Of a DNA stretch of 64,000 nucleotides, positions 8,853 through 18,261 are shown piece after piece. A program made the translations under genes and the position numbers. Each line of letters begins with the position of its first letter. The stretch's first letter is position 1. This DNA is from Rubellimicrobium arenae. Its GTDB lineage: Bacteria > Pseudomonadota > Alphaproteobacteria > Rhodobacterales > Rhodobacteraceae. Location of the stretch: positions 124,001 through 188,000 of the forward strand of contig NZ_JAFMSS010000006.1 in the NCBI RefSeq assembly GCF_017916295.1, in the 5' to 3' direction. Below the pieces are notes generated by a model. The model was not told the origin of the DNA and did not search any database. It was given only the letters and a program-made list of their open reading frames with translations.

Positions 8853-9234
8853 GCGAATCCGAAGACCCGTAACGCTGGCGTCATGACCTTGCGGCCGCCT
8901 TGAAGAACCCGCCCCCCCAGCTTGTGCGCGTCACCGCGCTTATGGCTGGCCGAGCAGGGCACAAGACATCTTTCACAGCGTCCGCCTGCCTCTCCAAGCA
9001 GGTCCGTGTCACCGCATCGCAGAGGTTTCCTGCCTGCGCACGCTTCATACGATGCGTCCAGCGCTCCGGTGCGGATGCTGAGGGGGAATAGTTGCGGCAT
9101 TTCTAAGCCACTGCTGTTCGCCAGACGAGCGAAAGACCCACAACGGCATAGTCTGGGTATGTAGCTGCCCCACCGGAGCAGTTGCGATCACGTTGGGCCT
9201 CGAAACTCTCATTGTGGTCTGTTATCTCTTGTTC

Positions 9235-10020
9235 ATGCACGATTCACCCGCTCTCTCCCTTGGTCGTCGCCAACAAATCGCTGATCGTCTGGCTCGCGGT
9301 CAGGCCGTGGTAGCCACTGCACTCGCGCAGGAGTTCGGCGTCTCCGAGGACGCGGTCCGCCGCGACCTGCGGGCTTTGGCGCAGGAAGGGCTCTGCCAAC
9401 GCGTCTATGGCGGCGCGCTACCGCTCTCGCCGGCCTCGACGCCTATCGAGGTCCGTTCGGGCGAGGATGCCGCGCGGAAGCGCGCCCTGGCGCGAGCCGC
9501 CGTGGCCCTGATCTCCAAGGGACAGACCATCTTTCTCGACACCGGCAGCACGGTGCTTCAGCTGACCGGACTGCTGCCGCGCGACTTCGGCTTGCGGGTG
9601 GTCACGAACTCGCTGCCGGCCGCGGCGGCGCTGATGACTCGGGACGACCTCTCGCTGATCCTTATCGGCGGCCGCGTGAACCCATCCGTTGGTGGCTGCG
9701 TCGACGCCCGGGCCCTGGCCGAGCTGGGGCGCTTCCGCTTTGACCTCTGCTTCCTGGGTGCCTGCGCCTTGTCGGCCCAGAATGGCCTCGCCGGCTTCGA
9801 CATGGACGACGTGGACATGAAGCGCCGCCTCCTTGAGGTGAGCTCAGCCACCGCCCTGATGATGACCAACGCCAAGCTGGAGACCTCGGCTCCGTTTGCG
9901 ATCGGCCCGATCTCGGACATCGCCCACGTCGTCCTGGAGCATGACGCGCCTTCCGAGGTCGTCTCCGCACTTCGCGCGAGAGGCGCTGACCTGCGGATCG
10001 CTGAAGCCCCGAACTTCTGA
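9235..10020 (+). CDS. DeoR/GlpR-family transcriptional repressor
   Basis: The 261-residue protein has the DeoR winged helix ('GRRQQIADRLARGQAVVATA' through 'EDAVRRDLRALAQEG', residues 8-55), the 'RVYGGALP' hinge, and the phosphosugar-binding ISOCOT-type domain including 'IFLDTGSTVLQL' and 'NSLPAAAAL'. Such repressors sense phosphorylated sugars and control catabolic or transport genes. It lies 30 bases upstream of an MFS transporter on the same strand, most likely its own operon partner. The ATG at 9235 is chosen because the 14 extra residues from 9193 are hydrophobic and unlike the family. Confidence 0.88.
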   Translation: MHDSPALSLGRRQQIADRLARGQAVVATALAQEFGVSEDAVRRDLRALAQEGLCQRVYGGALPLSPASTPIEVRSGEDAARKRALARAAVALISKGQTIFLDTGSTVLQLTGLLPRDFGLRVVTNSLPAAAALMTRDDLSLILIGGRVNPSVGGCVDARALAELGRFRFDLCFLGACALSAQNGLAGFDMDDVDMKRRLLEVSSATALMMTNAKLETSAPFAIGPISDIAHVVLEHDAPSEVVSALRARGADLRIAEAPNF

Positions 10021-10050
10021 CCCTTTCCTCCCTTTTCCTTGAGCCCTGAC

Positions 10051-11208
10051 ATGACCTCTTACGCTGAGACCACGCCTTCGTCGGCGGACACAGGGGGCAC
10101 CCGCCTCGCGACGCGCCTGTCCTTCTTTGCCGCCGGCTTCGTGATGGCCTGCTGGGCGCCCATGGTGCCCTTCGCCAAGGCGAACGTTGGCGCCGACGAG
10201 GGCCAGCTTGGGCTCCTTCTTCTTTGCCTCGGCCTGGGCTCGATTCTGGCCATGCCGCTTACCGGTTGGATCAGCGCCCAGGTGGGCAGCAAGCCCATGA
10301 TCCTGACCGGGGGCCTGGGCCTCGTCCTGATCCTGCCCTTCCTCTCCGTGGTCAGCAGTCCGCTCCTGCTCGCCGCCGCGCTCCTTCTCTTCGGGGCCTC
10401 GCTGGGCACCATCGACGTGGCGATGAACGTCCATGCCACGGAGGTCGAGAAGGCCGCCGGCGTGCCGCTCATGTCGGGGTTCCATGGCATGTTCAGCGTA
10501 GGCGGCTTCGTGGGCGCGGGCGGCATCACGCTCCTTCTGTCTCAAGGAGTCTCGCCGTTCGCGAGCGCGCTCTGCGGCAGCGCCCTGGCCCTCGTGGCCA
10601 TTCTTCTGGCGTGGCCGCGCCTGTTGCAGGTTCAAGGCGGCGAGGCCCCGGCCTTTGTGGCCCCGCGCGGCATCGTGCTCCTGCTTGCGGCCCTGTCCGG
10701 GCTCATCTTCCTTGTCGAGGGCGCCATCCTCGACTGGAGCGCGCTGCTGCTCCTTGGCCGCGACCTGGTCGACTCGGCCGCGCAGGGGGGGGTGGGCTAC
10801 ATGCTCTTCTCCGTCGCCATGACCGTGGGCCGGCTCACGGGCGATCGGGTGGTCAGCGCCTTGGGAGATCTGCGGGTGCTCGTCTGGGGCGGGCTGCTGA
10901 CGATGGCTGGCTTCGTGCTGCTGCTGGCCGTCGACTGGACGCCTGTGGCGCTCCTGGGCTTTCTCCTGATCGGGCTGGGGGCCGCCAACCTCGTGCCCGT
11001 GTTCTTCAGCCGGGCCGGGCGACAGACCATCATGCCGGCGGGCTTGGCAGTCGCGGCGGTCACGACAACGGGTTACGCGGGCATCCTCGCCGGCCCGGCT
11101 CTCATGGGCTTTGTCTCGGACGCGACCAGCCTGTCGGCGGCCTTCTGGCTCCTGGCCGCGCTGGTGCTCCTGGTGCCGCTTTCGGCCCGAGCCGTGACGC
11201 GAGGGTGA
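10051..11208 (+). CDS. MFS transporter (YbjJ/fucose-permease-like)
   Basis: The 385-residue product has twelve hydrophobic segments. The first helix, 'RLSFFAAGFVMACWAPMVPF', and the 'LGLGSILAMPLTGWISAQVG' loop with its Gly-rich turn are typical of the YbjJ/FucP-like branch of the major facilitator superfamily. The substrate is probably a sugar or small polar metabolite, because a DeoR-type sugar-phosphate sensor is encoded directly upstream. No good ribosome-binding site precedes the ATG, so translation may depend on coupling with the upstream gene. Confidence 0.85.
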   Translation: MTSYAETTPSSADTGGTRLATRLSFFAAGFVMACWAPMVPFAKANVGADEGQLGLLLLCLGLGSILAMPLTGWISAQVGSKPMILTGGLGLVLILPFLSVVSSPLLLAAALLLFGASLGTIDVAMNVHATEVEKAAGVPLMSGFHGMFSVGGFVGAGGITLLLSQGVSPFASALCGSALALVAILLAWPRLLQVQGGEAPAFVAPRGIVLLLAALSGLIFLVEGAILDWSALLLLGRDLVDSAAQGGVGYMLFSVAMTVGRLTGDRVVSALGDLRVLVWGGLLTMAGFVLLLAVDWTPVALLGFLLIGLGAANLVPVFFSRAGRQTIMPAGLAVAAVTTTGYAGILAGPALMGFVSDATSLSAAFWLLAALVLLVPLSARAVTRG

Positions 11209-11645
11209 GCTTTGAAACCCGCTCATCACCATCCGGACCCGTGATCTTGAAGGCTCTGCGGCCTTTTGGCGCAACCACAGACACATCCACGGTTTCCGCA
11301 GGTAGCTGGGCCTCGCGCGTCAGGCTGACCTAAAGCAAGGGTCAGGCGCACAGATAAAAGTGTAGAATCGGCCAAGGGCAGCCCTAGTCGCCATTATCGC
11401 GCCTTCCAGTCTTGGTGGAGCCAAGGTGGGCGTGGAAGGCTCGGGCACTGAGGTTCGCCGCGTAGACTTTAACCTCGAGAACAGGATGAGGCACCAAGGC
11501 CCTTCGGACTGTAGGACCGCGCGATGCGGCGAGACACCTTCGATGATCTCCAGCGAGGAGCAGGAAGGTGCCTTCGATGTCCAACAACCAACGGAAAAGC
11601 AGCGACTGCCGAATACAGTCTCTACTCTGTTCTCGAGTTGTCGTC
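11209..11645. other. Intergenic stretch without a supported gene
   Basis: These 437 bases separate the MFS gene from the convergent hybrid kinase. Short open frames occur on both strands, but none shows a recognisable motif or a good ribosome-binding site. Confidence 0.5.
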
Positions 11646-14600
11646 CTATCCCGACGCAGGGTGCTCAAGGAGTTGCCCGATCTTGCGCGTCAGCGCGTCT
11701 ACCGCGAAGGGTTTGGTGAGCATAGCCATGCCGGGTTCCAGGACACCGTTGGCCAACGTGGCGTTCTCGGCGTACCCGGTGATGAAAAGAACCTTGAGGT
11801 CGGGACGTCGCTCCCGCGCTTGGTCCGCCATTTGGCGACCGTTCAGGCCGGGCAGGCCGACATCGGTGATCAGCAGGTCGATGCGACGCTTCGACTGCAG
11901 GATCTTGAGGCCCGATGGACCATCCCCCGCCTCGAGCGCATGGTAGCCCAGATCGCCCAGCACTTCGACGATCAGGCCGCGCACCACAGGCTCGTCGTCG
12001 ACAACCAGCAGCGTCGCCCCGGCTTCCGCTCGGGCAAGCTCGACCACTCCGGCTTCAGCCTCGGCGCTCTCCTCCTGCCCTCGATGGCGCGGCAGGTAAA
12101 GCTTGACCGTCGTGCCCTGCCTCTCCTCCGAGTAGATTCGGACGTGCCCTTCCGATTGCTTGGCGAAGCCGTAGACCATGGACAGGCCAAGCCCCGTGCC
12201 TTGCCCGATGGGCTTTGTGGTGAAGAACGGCTCGAAGACACGCGAGACGAGTTCAGGCGACATGCCCATCCCGGTGTCTGTCACGCAGATGGCGACATAC
12301 TGGCCCGGTGTCACGTCGCGCTGGGCGGCGGCGTAGGCGTCGTCGAGATGAGCATTGGCCGTTTCAATGGTCAGCCGCCCTCCGTCAGGCATGGCATCAC
12401 GCGCGTTGATGCAAAGATTCAGAAGTGCGCTCTCGAGCTGCACGGGGTCGCACAGCGTGCGCCAGAGGCCGCCGGCCATCACCATCTCAAGGGAGATCGC
12501 AGGCCCGAGCGTGCGCCGCAGAAGGTCTTCCATGTCGGCCACCAGGCGATTGGCTTCCACCGGTTTGGGGTCAAGCGGCTGGCGGCGCGAGAAGGCCAGA
12601 AGGCGGTGGGTGAGCGCCGCCGCGCGCTGCGCCGAGGTCATCGCCGCGCCCACATAGCGGTCGAGCCCCGCCGTCCTGCCTTGCGCGATCCGGGTCTGCA
12701 TGAGGTCAAGCGAGCCCACGATGCCTGCGAGCAGGTTGTTGAAGTCGTGCGCAATGCCGCCCGTGAGTTGGCCCACGGCTTCCATCTTCTGTGCCTGGCG
12801 CAGAGCCTCCTCGGTCTCGGTCCGCGCGACGATCTCGGCGGCCACGCGCTGTTCCAGCGTCTCGTTGAGCGCCTGCAGAGCAGCTTCGGCCTTCCGGCGC
12901 TCCGCCAGTTCGCATTCGTTGACCTGGAACAGGCGGGCGTTATCGATGGCCGTTGCGGCGTGACCGGCGATCCCTAACAGAAGGGTCTCGTGCTCGCTTC
13001 GGAATACATTGGGCTTACCGTGGCCGTATAACAGTGCGCCCAGCACCTCGCCCGAGCGCGAGATCACAGGGACGCCCAGGTAGCTGCGAACCGGCAGATG
13101 CCCATCTGGCATTCCGTTGTAAGGGGCATTCATCCCATGGCGTGGGTCGGACAGGACGTCATCGGAACGAACGACCGCCTCCCCCTGAAACGTGGGGTGG
13201 AAGAGCGCTGTGGAGCGCACCATGGGGAAGTTGGCAAAGGCCTCCCGCTTCGCGCCTGACAGGGCATAGAGCATGAAGCGCTCGCCCTGTTCGTTCAGGA
13301 CGTTGTAGAAGAAAGCTCCGAACTCGGCTCCCGTGAGCTCCCGTCCCGCATCCGTGACCATCTGCACGATGCGCTCGAGATCCCGCTCGGCCGCGACGGC
13401 GGCACCCGTCTCGTTGACGATAGCGAGCGCCCGGGTTTCGCGCCGCAAGGCTTGCTCCGCTCGCCGCTGCTCGGTGACGTCCACGTTGACCCCGGTCATT
13501 CCGAGGAACTCGCCTACCGCGTTGAACCGTGGACGCGCATCCGTTCGGAGCAGGCGATACTCGCCATCCGCTCGCCGATACCGGGCTTCAACAGTGAATG
13601 CCGTTTGGTCCCGCATCCCCCGGCCAAAGGGCTCAGACAGTGCGACGACGTCGTCTGGATGGATGGTGGGGGTCCAATCGAAGCGAGGGATGTCCTCCTC
13701 GGCCACGCCCCAGAACTCCCGCTGGGCGTGGTTGAGGTAAAGGCACTTGCCCTTGGGGTCGCCCATCCAGAGCATCACGGGAGCGCTGTCCGCGATGAGG
13801 CGGAACCGCTCCTCGGTTTCCTTCAGCGACAGATGCGCGTGCATCCGTTCGGTCTCGTCGGACATGACACCGATGATGCGGGTCGGCTGCCCCTCGGCAT
13901 CGAAGAGCAGATCGTAGCGCAACCGAAGCCAACGGACTCCGAGCTCGGGGTGTTGGTAGCGGAACTCGGCGTCATACGAGGTCTGCCCTCGCGCCATAGC
14001 CGCCGCATGCTCCGCCGAGATCCGCTCGTACTCGCCGGGGCAGTAACGAAGGCGAGCCGCCTCAGCGTCAATCGGCTCGCCTTCGGGGAAGCCAAGGAGC
14101 CGGCTCACATCCGGCGAGCCGGTGACGGTGTTGGTGGCGACGTCGAGATCCCATACCGCCATCCGGCCAGCCTCGACCGCCAGACGCAGGCGTTGCGCGG
14201 CCTGGCTTTCGGCCTGTTCGGCCTCGCGACGAGAGGTGATGTCCTGGATCGTGCCGAGATAGCGGACGGCTCGAGCCTTGCCGTCCACCTCTTCGAAGAT
14301 TGCTTCTCCAAAACCGAGGATCCAGCGGATCGAGCCATCCTCGAGCAAGACCCGGTACTCGAAGGGGTCGCGGCAGCGCTCATTCGGGTCGAGCGCCGAA
14401 TGATAGAGCGCCTCCACATGAGCGCGGTCGTCGGGATGGATGACGGAGAGGATCCGCTCGGGCGTGACTGCTTCCTCTTCGGGAAGACCAAGGATGGCCT
14501 TGGCGCGACGCGAGTAGGTCATCCCACCCGTCAGGACGTCCAGATCCCAGATGCCAATGCCGGCGGCCTCGGTGGCCAGCTTGAGCCGGGCCCGCTCGTC

Positions 14601-15023
14601 GTGCAGGGCTTTCGCGATCTCCTGCTCGTCCGTCACGTCCTCCTGAACGCAGAGCCAGTGCCGCTCGCCAGCGATCTCGACCTTGCTGATGCGCGAGCGG
14701 GTTGTGAACTCCGACCCATCCTTGCGCCGGTTGCGCCACTCGCCCTGCCAGGTGCCCGAACGCTTGAGTTCCTCGATGACCTCTTCGACAACCCGAGTGT
14801 TCTCCTCAGGCGAGTAGGCGTTCTGCAACGAGACGTGCTGGCCCAGGAGTTCGCCGGGCCCGTAGCCAAACAGCCGTTCCTCGGCCGGGTTCGTGTAGAC
14901 GATCGTGCCGTCCTCGCGTGAAAGGCTCACACCTTCGGTCATCTTGTCCAGCAGGACACGGGTGAGGCTCGCAGGGCTGGCGAGCTCGGCAAGCCGCAGC
15001 GGCATCATGCTGCTCACATTCAT
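11646..15023 (-). CDS. Hybrid sensor histidine kinase with four PAS, one GAF and a C-terminal receiver
   Basis: The 1125-residue soluble protein has, in order, four PAS/PAC modules (roughly residues 20-125, 145-265, 275-390 and 405-525, each ending in a 'DITxRREAEQ'-like linker), a GAF domain (about 550-700), a coiled coil, the phosphoacceptor box 'GGIAHDFNNLLAGI', an HATPase domain with 'GTGLGLSMVYGF', and a receiver with 'ITDVGLPGLNG' and the Lys in 'MLTKPF'. It should autophosphorylate and relay to its own receiver. The ATG at 15023 follows GAGGTCTGCG, a good ribosome-binding site. It is a paralogue of the kinase at 27427. Confidence 0.9.
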   Translation of the reverse strand: MNVSSMMPLRLAELASPASLTRVLLDKMTEGVSLSREDGTIVYTNPAEERLFGYGPGELLGQHVSLQNAYSPEENTRVVEEVIEELKRSGTWQGEWRNRRKDGSEFTTRSRISKVEIAGERHWLCVQEDVTDEQEIAKALHDERARLKLATEAAGIGIWDLDVLTGGMTYSRRAKAILGLPEEEAVTPERILSVIHPDDRAHVEALYHSALDPNERCRDPFEYRVLLEDGSIRWILGFGEAIFEEVDGKARAVRYLGTIQDITSRREAEQAESQAAQRLRLAVEAGRMAVWDLDVATNTVTGSPDVSRLLGFPEGEPIDAEAARLRYCPGEYERISAEHAAAMARGQTSYDAEFRYQHPELGVRWLRLRYDLLFDAEGQPTRIIGVMSDETERMHAHLSLKETEERFRLIADSAPVMLWMGDPKGKCLYLNHAQREFWGVAEEDIPRFDWTPTIHPDDVVALSEPFGRGMRDQTAFTVEARYRRADGEYRLLRTDARPRFNAVGEFLGMTGVNVDVTEQRRAEQALRRETRALAIVNETGAAVAAERDLERIVQMVTDAGRELTGAEFGAFFYNVLNEQGERFMLYALSGAKREAFANFPMVRSTALFHPTFQGEAVVRSDDVLSDPRHGMNAPYNGMPDGHLPVRSYLGVPVISRSGEVLGALLYGHGKPNVFRSEHETLLLGIAGHAATAIDNARLFQVNECELAERRKAEAALQALNETLEQRVAAEIVARTETEEALRQAQKMEAVGQLTGGIAHDFNNLLAGIVGSLDLMQTRIAQGRTAGLDRYVGAAMTSAQRAAALTHRLLAFSRRQPLDPKPVEANRLVADMEDLLRRTLGPAISLEMVMAGGLWRTLCDPVQLESALLNLCINARDAMPDGGRLTIETANAHLDDAYAAAQRDVTPGQYVAICVTDTGMGMSPELVSRVFEPFFTTKPIGQGTGLGLSMVYGFAKQSEGHVRIYSEERQGTTVKLYLPRHRGQEESAEAEAGVVELARAEAGATLLVVDDEPVVRGLIVEVLGDLGYHALEAGDGPSGLKILQSKRRIDLLITDVGLPGLNGRQMADQARERRPDLKVLFITGYAENATLANGVLEPGMAMLTKPFAVDALTRKIGQLLEHPASG

Positions 15024-15645
15024 CGCAGACCTCGGAGGTTCAGAAGGACGGAGTGGATGGCTGGCTCGGGCACGAAGACATCTATCGGAAGCCGTCACCC
15101 GGGTGAAGGTAGGTCCAGAGGAACTCGGACGGGCCAGTCACTTTGGCCGGGTTCCGCACGCAGAGCGTTCGTCCTTGGTCACCTCGCCGCCACGGACCGA
15201 TCTGCCGGTCCGCAAGACAAGGCGGCGAGCCATCCCAGCACCGCCGGCCGCCGATCCTGGACCGGAGAGCCGCGCCGCGTGCCAGGCCTTTCTCGGGATC
15301 GCATCGTCCTGGGCCTTATCGGCTACGGAGGCCCTGCGGCTCCTGGGTGAGCCGCTGAGCGGTGAGGTGGAGCGCATGGTGCGGCTGCATGGGGTCCTTG
15401 GCGCTCATCCTCCTCGGCTCCCAACTTGTGGAGTATCCTCTCTAATTGGGATCCCCGCTGCGGCGCTCTGCAGCATGAGGACCCCAAGTGCATCAGATCT
15501 GCGATGAGCGCTGGCAGACGGTCGCCCCCTGACGAGCAAGTCGCCATCATGTCGTCGCCAAGGCAACTCGCCTATACGAGAGGGGTCGGCTGGCTGGGCT
15601 CCCCAGGGCCCTGGGTTGGGGCGCCGGGGAAGCCGAGGGCGGGCG
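15024..15645. other. Intergenic stretch without a supported gene
   Basis: About 620 bases lie between the hybrid kinase start and the end of the next minus-strand gene. Only GC-driven short frames are open here. The kinase promoter should lie in the first 100-200 bases. Confidence 0.5.
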
Positions 15646-16149
15646 TCAGCGCGCCTCGCCGTGCAGGCGATGGAGCTCCTCGGCGAGCCGCTGCCCCCGC
15701 TCCGTCAGGTGGTGGCGGTCGTCGGGGGCACCGGGCTCCGTCCGCAGGAAGCCCTCCTGGCGCAGCCGGTCGATTTCGACCCGGGTCAGGTCAGCGCGCC
15801 GCACCTTGCGCGTCTCGAGGACGCGCCTGATCTCGTTCGTCGAGGCATTGCCGACCCGGGCGAGCTCATTGAGGACGATTCCGCGCAGGGGCGGGAAGTC
15901 CGCGGCCCGGACGGCGAGGTCCAGGACGAGCTTGCTCCCCCGCGGGCGGCCGGGCCGGCGCGTCCCGGCCTTCTCGCGCTCGGGCTGGACCGTCTTGGCC
16001 TTGTGCGTCGTCTCGACGGCCGGCCAGGGCGCGCGCTCGATCGAGCAGCAGGGGATGTCGAACTGCTCTCCGAGCATCCGCCGCAGGGCGGTCTCATCGA
16101 GCATGCCCGCGACGAAGCGGATGCTGTAAAAATGGGGTGCCGTACGCAT
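15646..16149 (-). CDS. Hypothetical protein with C-terminal winged-helix-like region (paralogue A)
   Basis: The 167-residue product opens with 'IRFVAGMLDETALRRML' and 'CSIERAPWPAVET', passes through a basic Pro/Arg linker, and ends with a winged-helix-like region: 'IVLNELARVGNASTNEI' then 'VEIDRLRQEGFLRTEPGAPDDRHHLT' (split here by a variable wing). That end resembles MarR/Rep-type DNA-binding folds. Translation starts after GAGGGACAACG. A paralogue lies at 23225-23746, and the two share an identical 280-bp segment upstream. No known family could be named; a DNA-binding regulator is the best guess. Confidence 0.6.
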   Translation of the reverse strand: MRTAPHFYSIRFVAGMLDETALRRMLGEQFDIPCCSIERAPWPAVETTHKAKTVQPEREKAGTRRPGRPRGSKLVLDLAVRAADFPPLRGIVLNELARVGNASTNEIRRVLETRKVRRADLTRVEIDRLRQEGFLRTEPGAPDDRHHLTERGQRLAEELHRLHGEAR

Positions 16150-16212
16150 CGTTGTCCCTCGTGTTGCTGGGCTCGCGCCTCAGCTTGTTGTCGATATGAT
16201 GAGGCTAGGGGG

Positions 16213-16492
16213 AGGTTGCGAAAATCGTGCCGGCTCTTTTTCACCCATCGCAACTTTTTTCCTGGTCACCGATCGGGCGGTTCCGCGGCCCCGCCGCGAT
16301 GGCGCGGGTGACGGCGGCGACCGTTTCGCCGCCGGTTTGGTGCCGCTGCGGCACCACTGTCCGGGTGGCCGTCGGTCCGACACCGCGCTCCTCCCGCCGG
16401 CAGGAAATCGCGGCCTCCGGCGCAGCGCCCTGCCTCGTGAGGGTCCACGGAATCGACCGGCCCCAGCCCCATCTGGTGGCCGACGCCGGGGG
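16213..16492. repeat. 280-bp direct repeat, copy 1
   Basis: This segment is identical, base for base as far as I can compare by eye, to 23811-24090. It lies just upstream of the paralogue A gene. It begins with an inverted repeat (GTTGCGA at 16215-16221 and TCGCAAC at 16248-16254) followed by a T run. The surrounding leaders are only similar, so the identity has sharp edges. An open + strand frame across it has a CxC pair ('WCRCG'), but coding is not demonstrated. Confidence 0.9.
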
Positions 16493-16860
16493 GCCTCGGA
16501 GTGAGAGCGTCATCGCCCTCGGCCTAAGCAGCACAGGCAAGACCTATGTCGCCCTCGGGCTTGGCCTGACCGCCTGCCAAAAGGGCTTCGCTGTCGGCTT
16601 CACCAGCACGGCTGCTCTCTCGCATGAGTTGATGAAGGCCCGTGGCGAGCGCCAGCTCATGCGCCTCCAGAAGCGGATCGCCAGCCACACGCTGCTGATC
16701 ATCGACGAACTGGCTTCGCGCCGCTCTCGACGACCGGGGCTGAGCTGCACTTCGAGCTGATCTCCCAACGCTACGAGCGCGGCGCCACGCTGATCACCAG
16801 CAACGGCTGTTCGACGAGTGGACCGAGATCTTCGGTTCGCCGAACACCGGAGCCATTCTC
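16493..16860 (+). pseudogene. IstB-type IS21 helper ATPase relic
   Basis: Translated fragments match IstB, the ATPase helper of IS21-family transposition: 'STGKTYVALGLGLTACQKGF' (degenerate Walker A), 'HELMKARGERQLMRLQKRI', 'LLIIDEL' (Walker B), then after a frame change 'GAELHFELISQRYERGATL' and 'FDEWTEIFGS'. The N-terminal third is absent, the frame is broken near 16715 and again near 16806, and no IstA transposase follows. It directly abuts the right edge of the 280-bp repeat, so the element died after inserting or recombining here. Confidence 0.8.
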
Positions 16861-17255
16861 CAGCCACCGTCGGATCAGACGTCATCACAGGGGCACGACC
16901 GCGGGGGTGGAACGTGGATGAGGGATCCTCACAACAAGGCACGAGCTTTGACGCCGCCAAGATCGACGCCCCTCGACCACACGCCGAGCGCATCCTGTGA
17001 GCCCCGCCGCGGGCAGCACGAATAGAAGCCTGCTCCCGGCGCGGAACGCCGCTTGGCACGAGACCGCCCGATGACAGAAGCCTTATCCTCTGCCCAGCTG
17101 AGGCCGGGCCTGCGCGAAGCCTTGCCCGCCCGTCTGCGCGGGAGGTGCCGCACGTGCGATCCGGCCGACACGCGTCCTTGCCACACCGACATGGAGGACT
17201 ATCGCTCGGGCTCGTCGCAGCGGAGACTGCAAGGGCAGCTCGGCACGGCGGCCCC

Positions 17256-17274
17256 GATGTAACGTCTTTACATC
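17256..17274. promoter_or_regulatory. Palindromic operator-like site
   Basis: A perfect 7-bp inverted repeat, GATGTAA (17256-17262) and TTACATC (17268-17274), with a 5-base spacer, sits in an AT-richer patch within GC-rich DNA. It is about 450 bases upstream of the gene at 17728. The size and symmetry suit a dimeric repressor; the binding protein is unknown. Confidence 0.4.
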
Positions 17275-17727
17275 AGTAACGCGATACTCGCATGATTCAT
17301 ACTTCCCTTTCCGCAGGCCGTGTTCTATGATTCCGCCATGACGCCCCTCGGCACAGACTGTCGCGAGGCACCGCCTAGACCGCCCTCAGGATCCCTTCCA
17401 ATGACTCGCGCCCGATTGGCCCTCCGGCGACACGACATACACACCGGCCGCCACTCCGCCGGTGCTGCTCTCCTCGTGTTCCCTTCCGCCCGGTCCTCCG
17501 CCGGCGGGTCATCCCGGATCCATCATGCTTGGCGATCTCCCCTACCAGATTCTTCGACTTCTCGCCGCTTGCCACCCCATCCTGTTCATCTGGGCCGCGC
17601 GCGTTCACGTCGCCGCGTTTGATGCGTGCGACCAGTTCCTCCATGACCGCCCGGACCTGACGCGGCCGGGCAGGCAGCGGCCCGCTCCCTGCCCTTGGTG
17701 GTGGGTCGTGATCCAGGAGGCTGCGTG

Positions 17728-18111
17728 ATGCCGGAGCCGCTCCCCGTCGCCCGGCCCGCCCTTGGCCGGATCCCCCTGGGCGAGTTGCTCCTCCTCATCG
17801 CGGACAGCGAGCACCTGCCTCGCGTTCCGAACGGCCGCCTGCCCGTCCTCGACGGCTGGCAGATCGACTTGGGTGAGCACGACCTGCTCCACATCCAGGG
17901 CCATCTCGACGGCGCGGCGGAGCGGTTGAACCTCCCGCTCCTGGCTGTCGCGCCGAGGCTCAGCGCGGCGTGGCTCGTCGGTGCCGCCTGGGTTGAGCTC
18001 GGGGCGCATGCAACCCTCACCAGTGAGCTCGCCGTGGTCGCGACGCTCCTTGGCGCTGAACTCTGGTGCGATGCGCTGCGCCACGATCTCCTCACCCCCA
18101 AGAGCGGCTGA
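17728..18111 (+). CDS. Hypothetical protein, first gene of AAA-ATPase cluster
   Basis: The 127-residue product is acidic and Leu-rich, with 'LGELLLLIADSEHLPRV' near the N-terminus and a hydrophobic middle ('AWLVGAAWVELG'). I do not recognise a family. Codon third positions are almost all G or C throughout, unlike the flanking non-coding DNA, which supports a real gene on this strand over the long opposite-strand frames. It precedes the AAA ATPase at 18262 and may be co-transcribed. The ATG at 17728 follows GGAGG at 17716-17720. Confidence 0.5.
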   Translation: MPEPLPVARPALGRIPLGELLLLIADSEHLPRVPNGRLPVLDGWQIDLGEHDLLHIQGHLDGAAERLNLPLLAVAPRLSAAWLVGAAWVELGAHATLTSELAVVATLLGAELWCDALRHDLLTPKSG

Positions 18112-18261
18112 CCTCGGCGACCGCCCAACTTGTCCGCCGCTCGACGACTGACCTCCGCTCGCTACGATGCTCGCCATGACGACCATACGCATGCCCGCGA
18201 CCTTCGCCCCCACGCGCTGACCGCGCGTCCTCCGTCCCACTCTACCCTTCCGTGTGACGTC

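Noticed and set aside
9844..11286. 480-residue minus-strand frame across the DeoR and MFS genes
   Set aside because: Composition typical of antisense reading of a membrane protein gene (His, Glu, Arg, Gly rich); the plus-strand genes have clear motifs.
13452..14921. 489-residue plus-strand frame inside the hybrid kinase
   Set aside because: No recognisable domain; shadow of the PAS region on the other strand.
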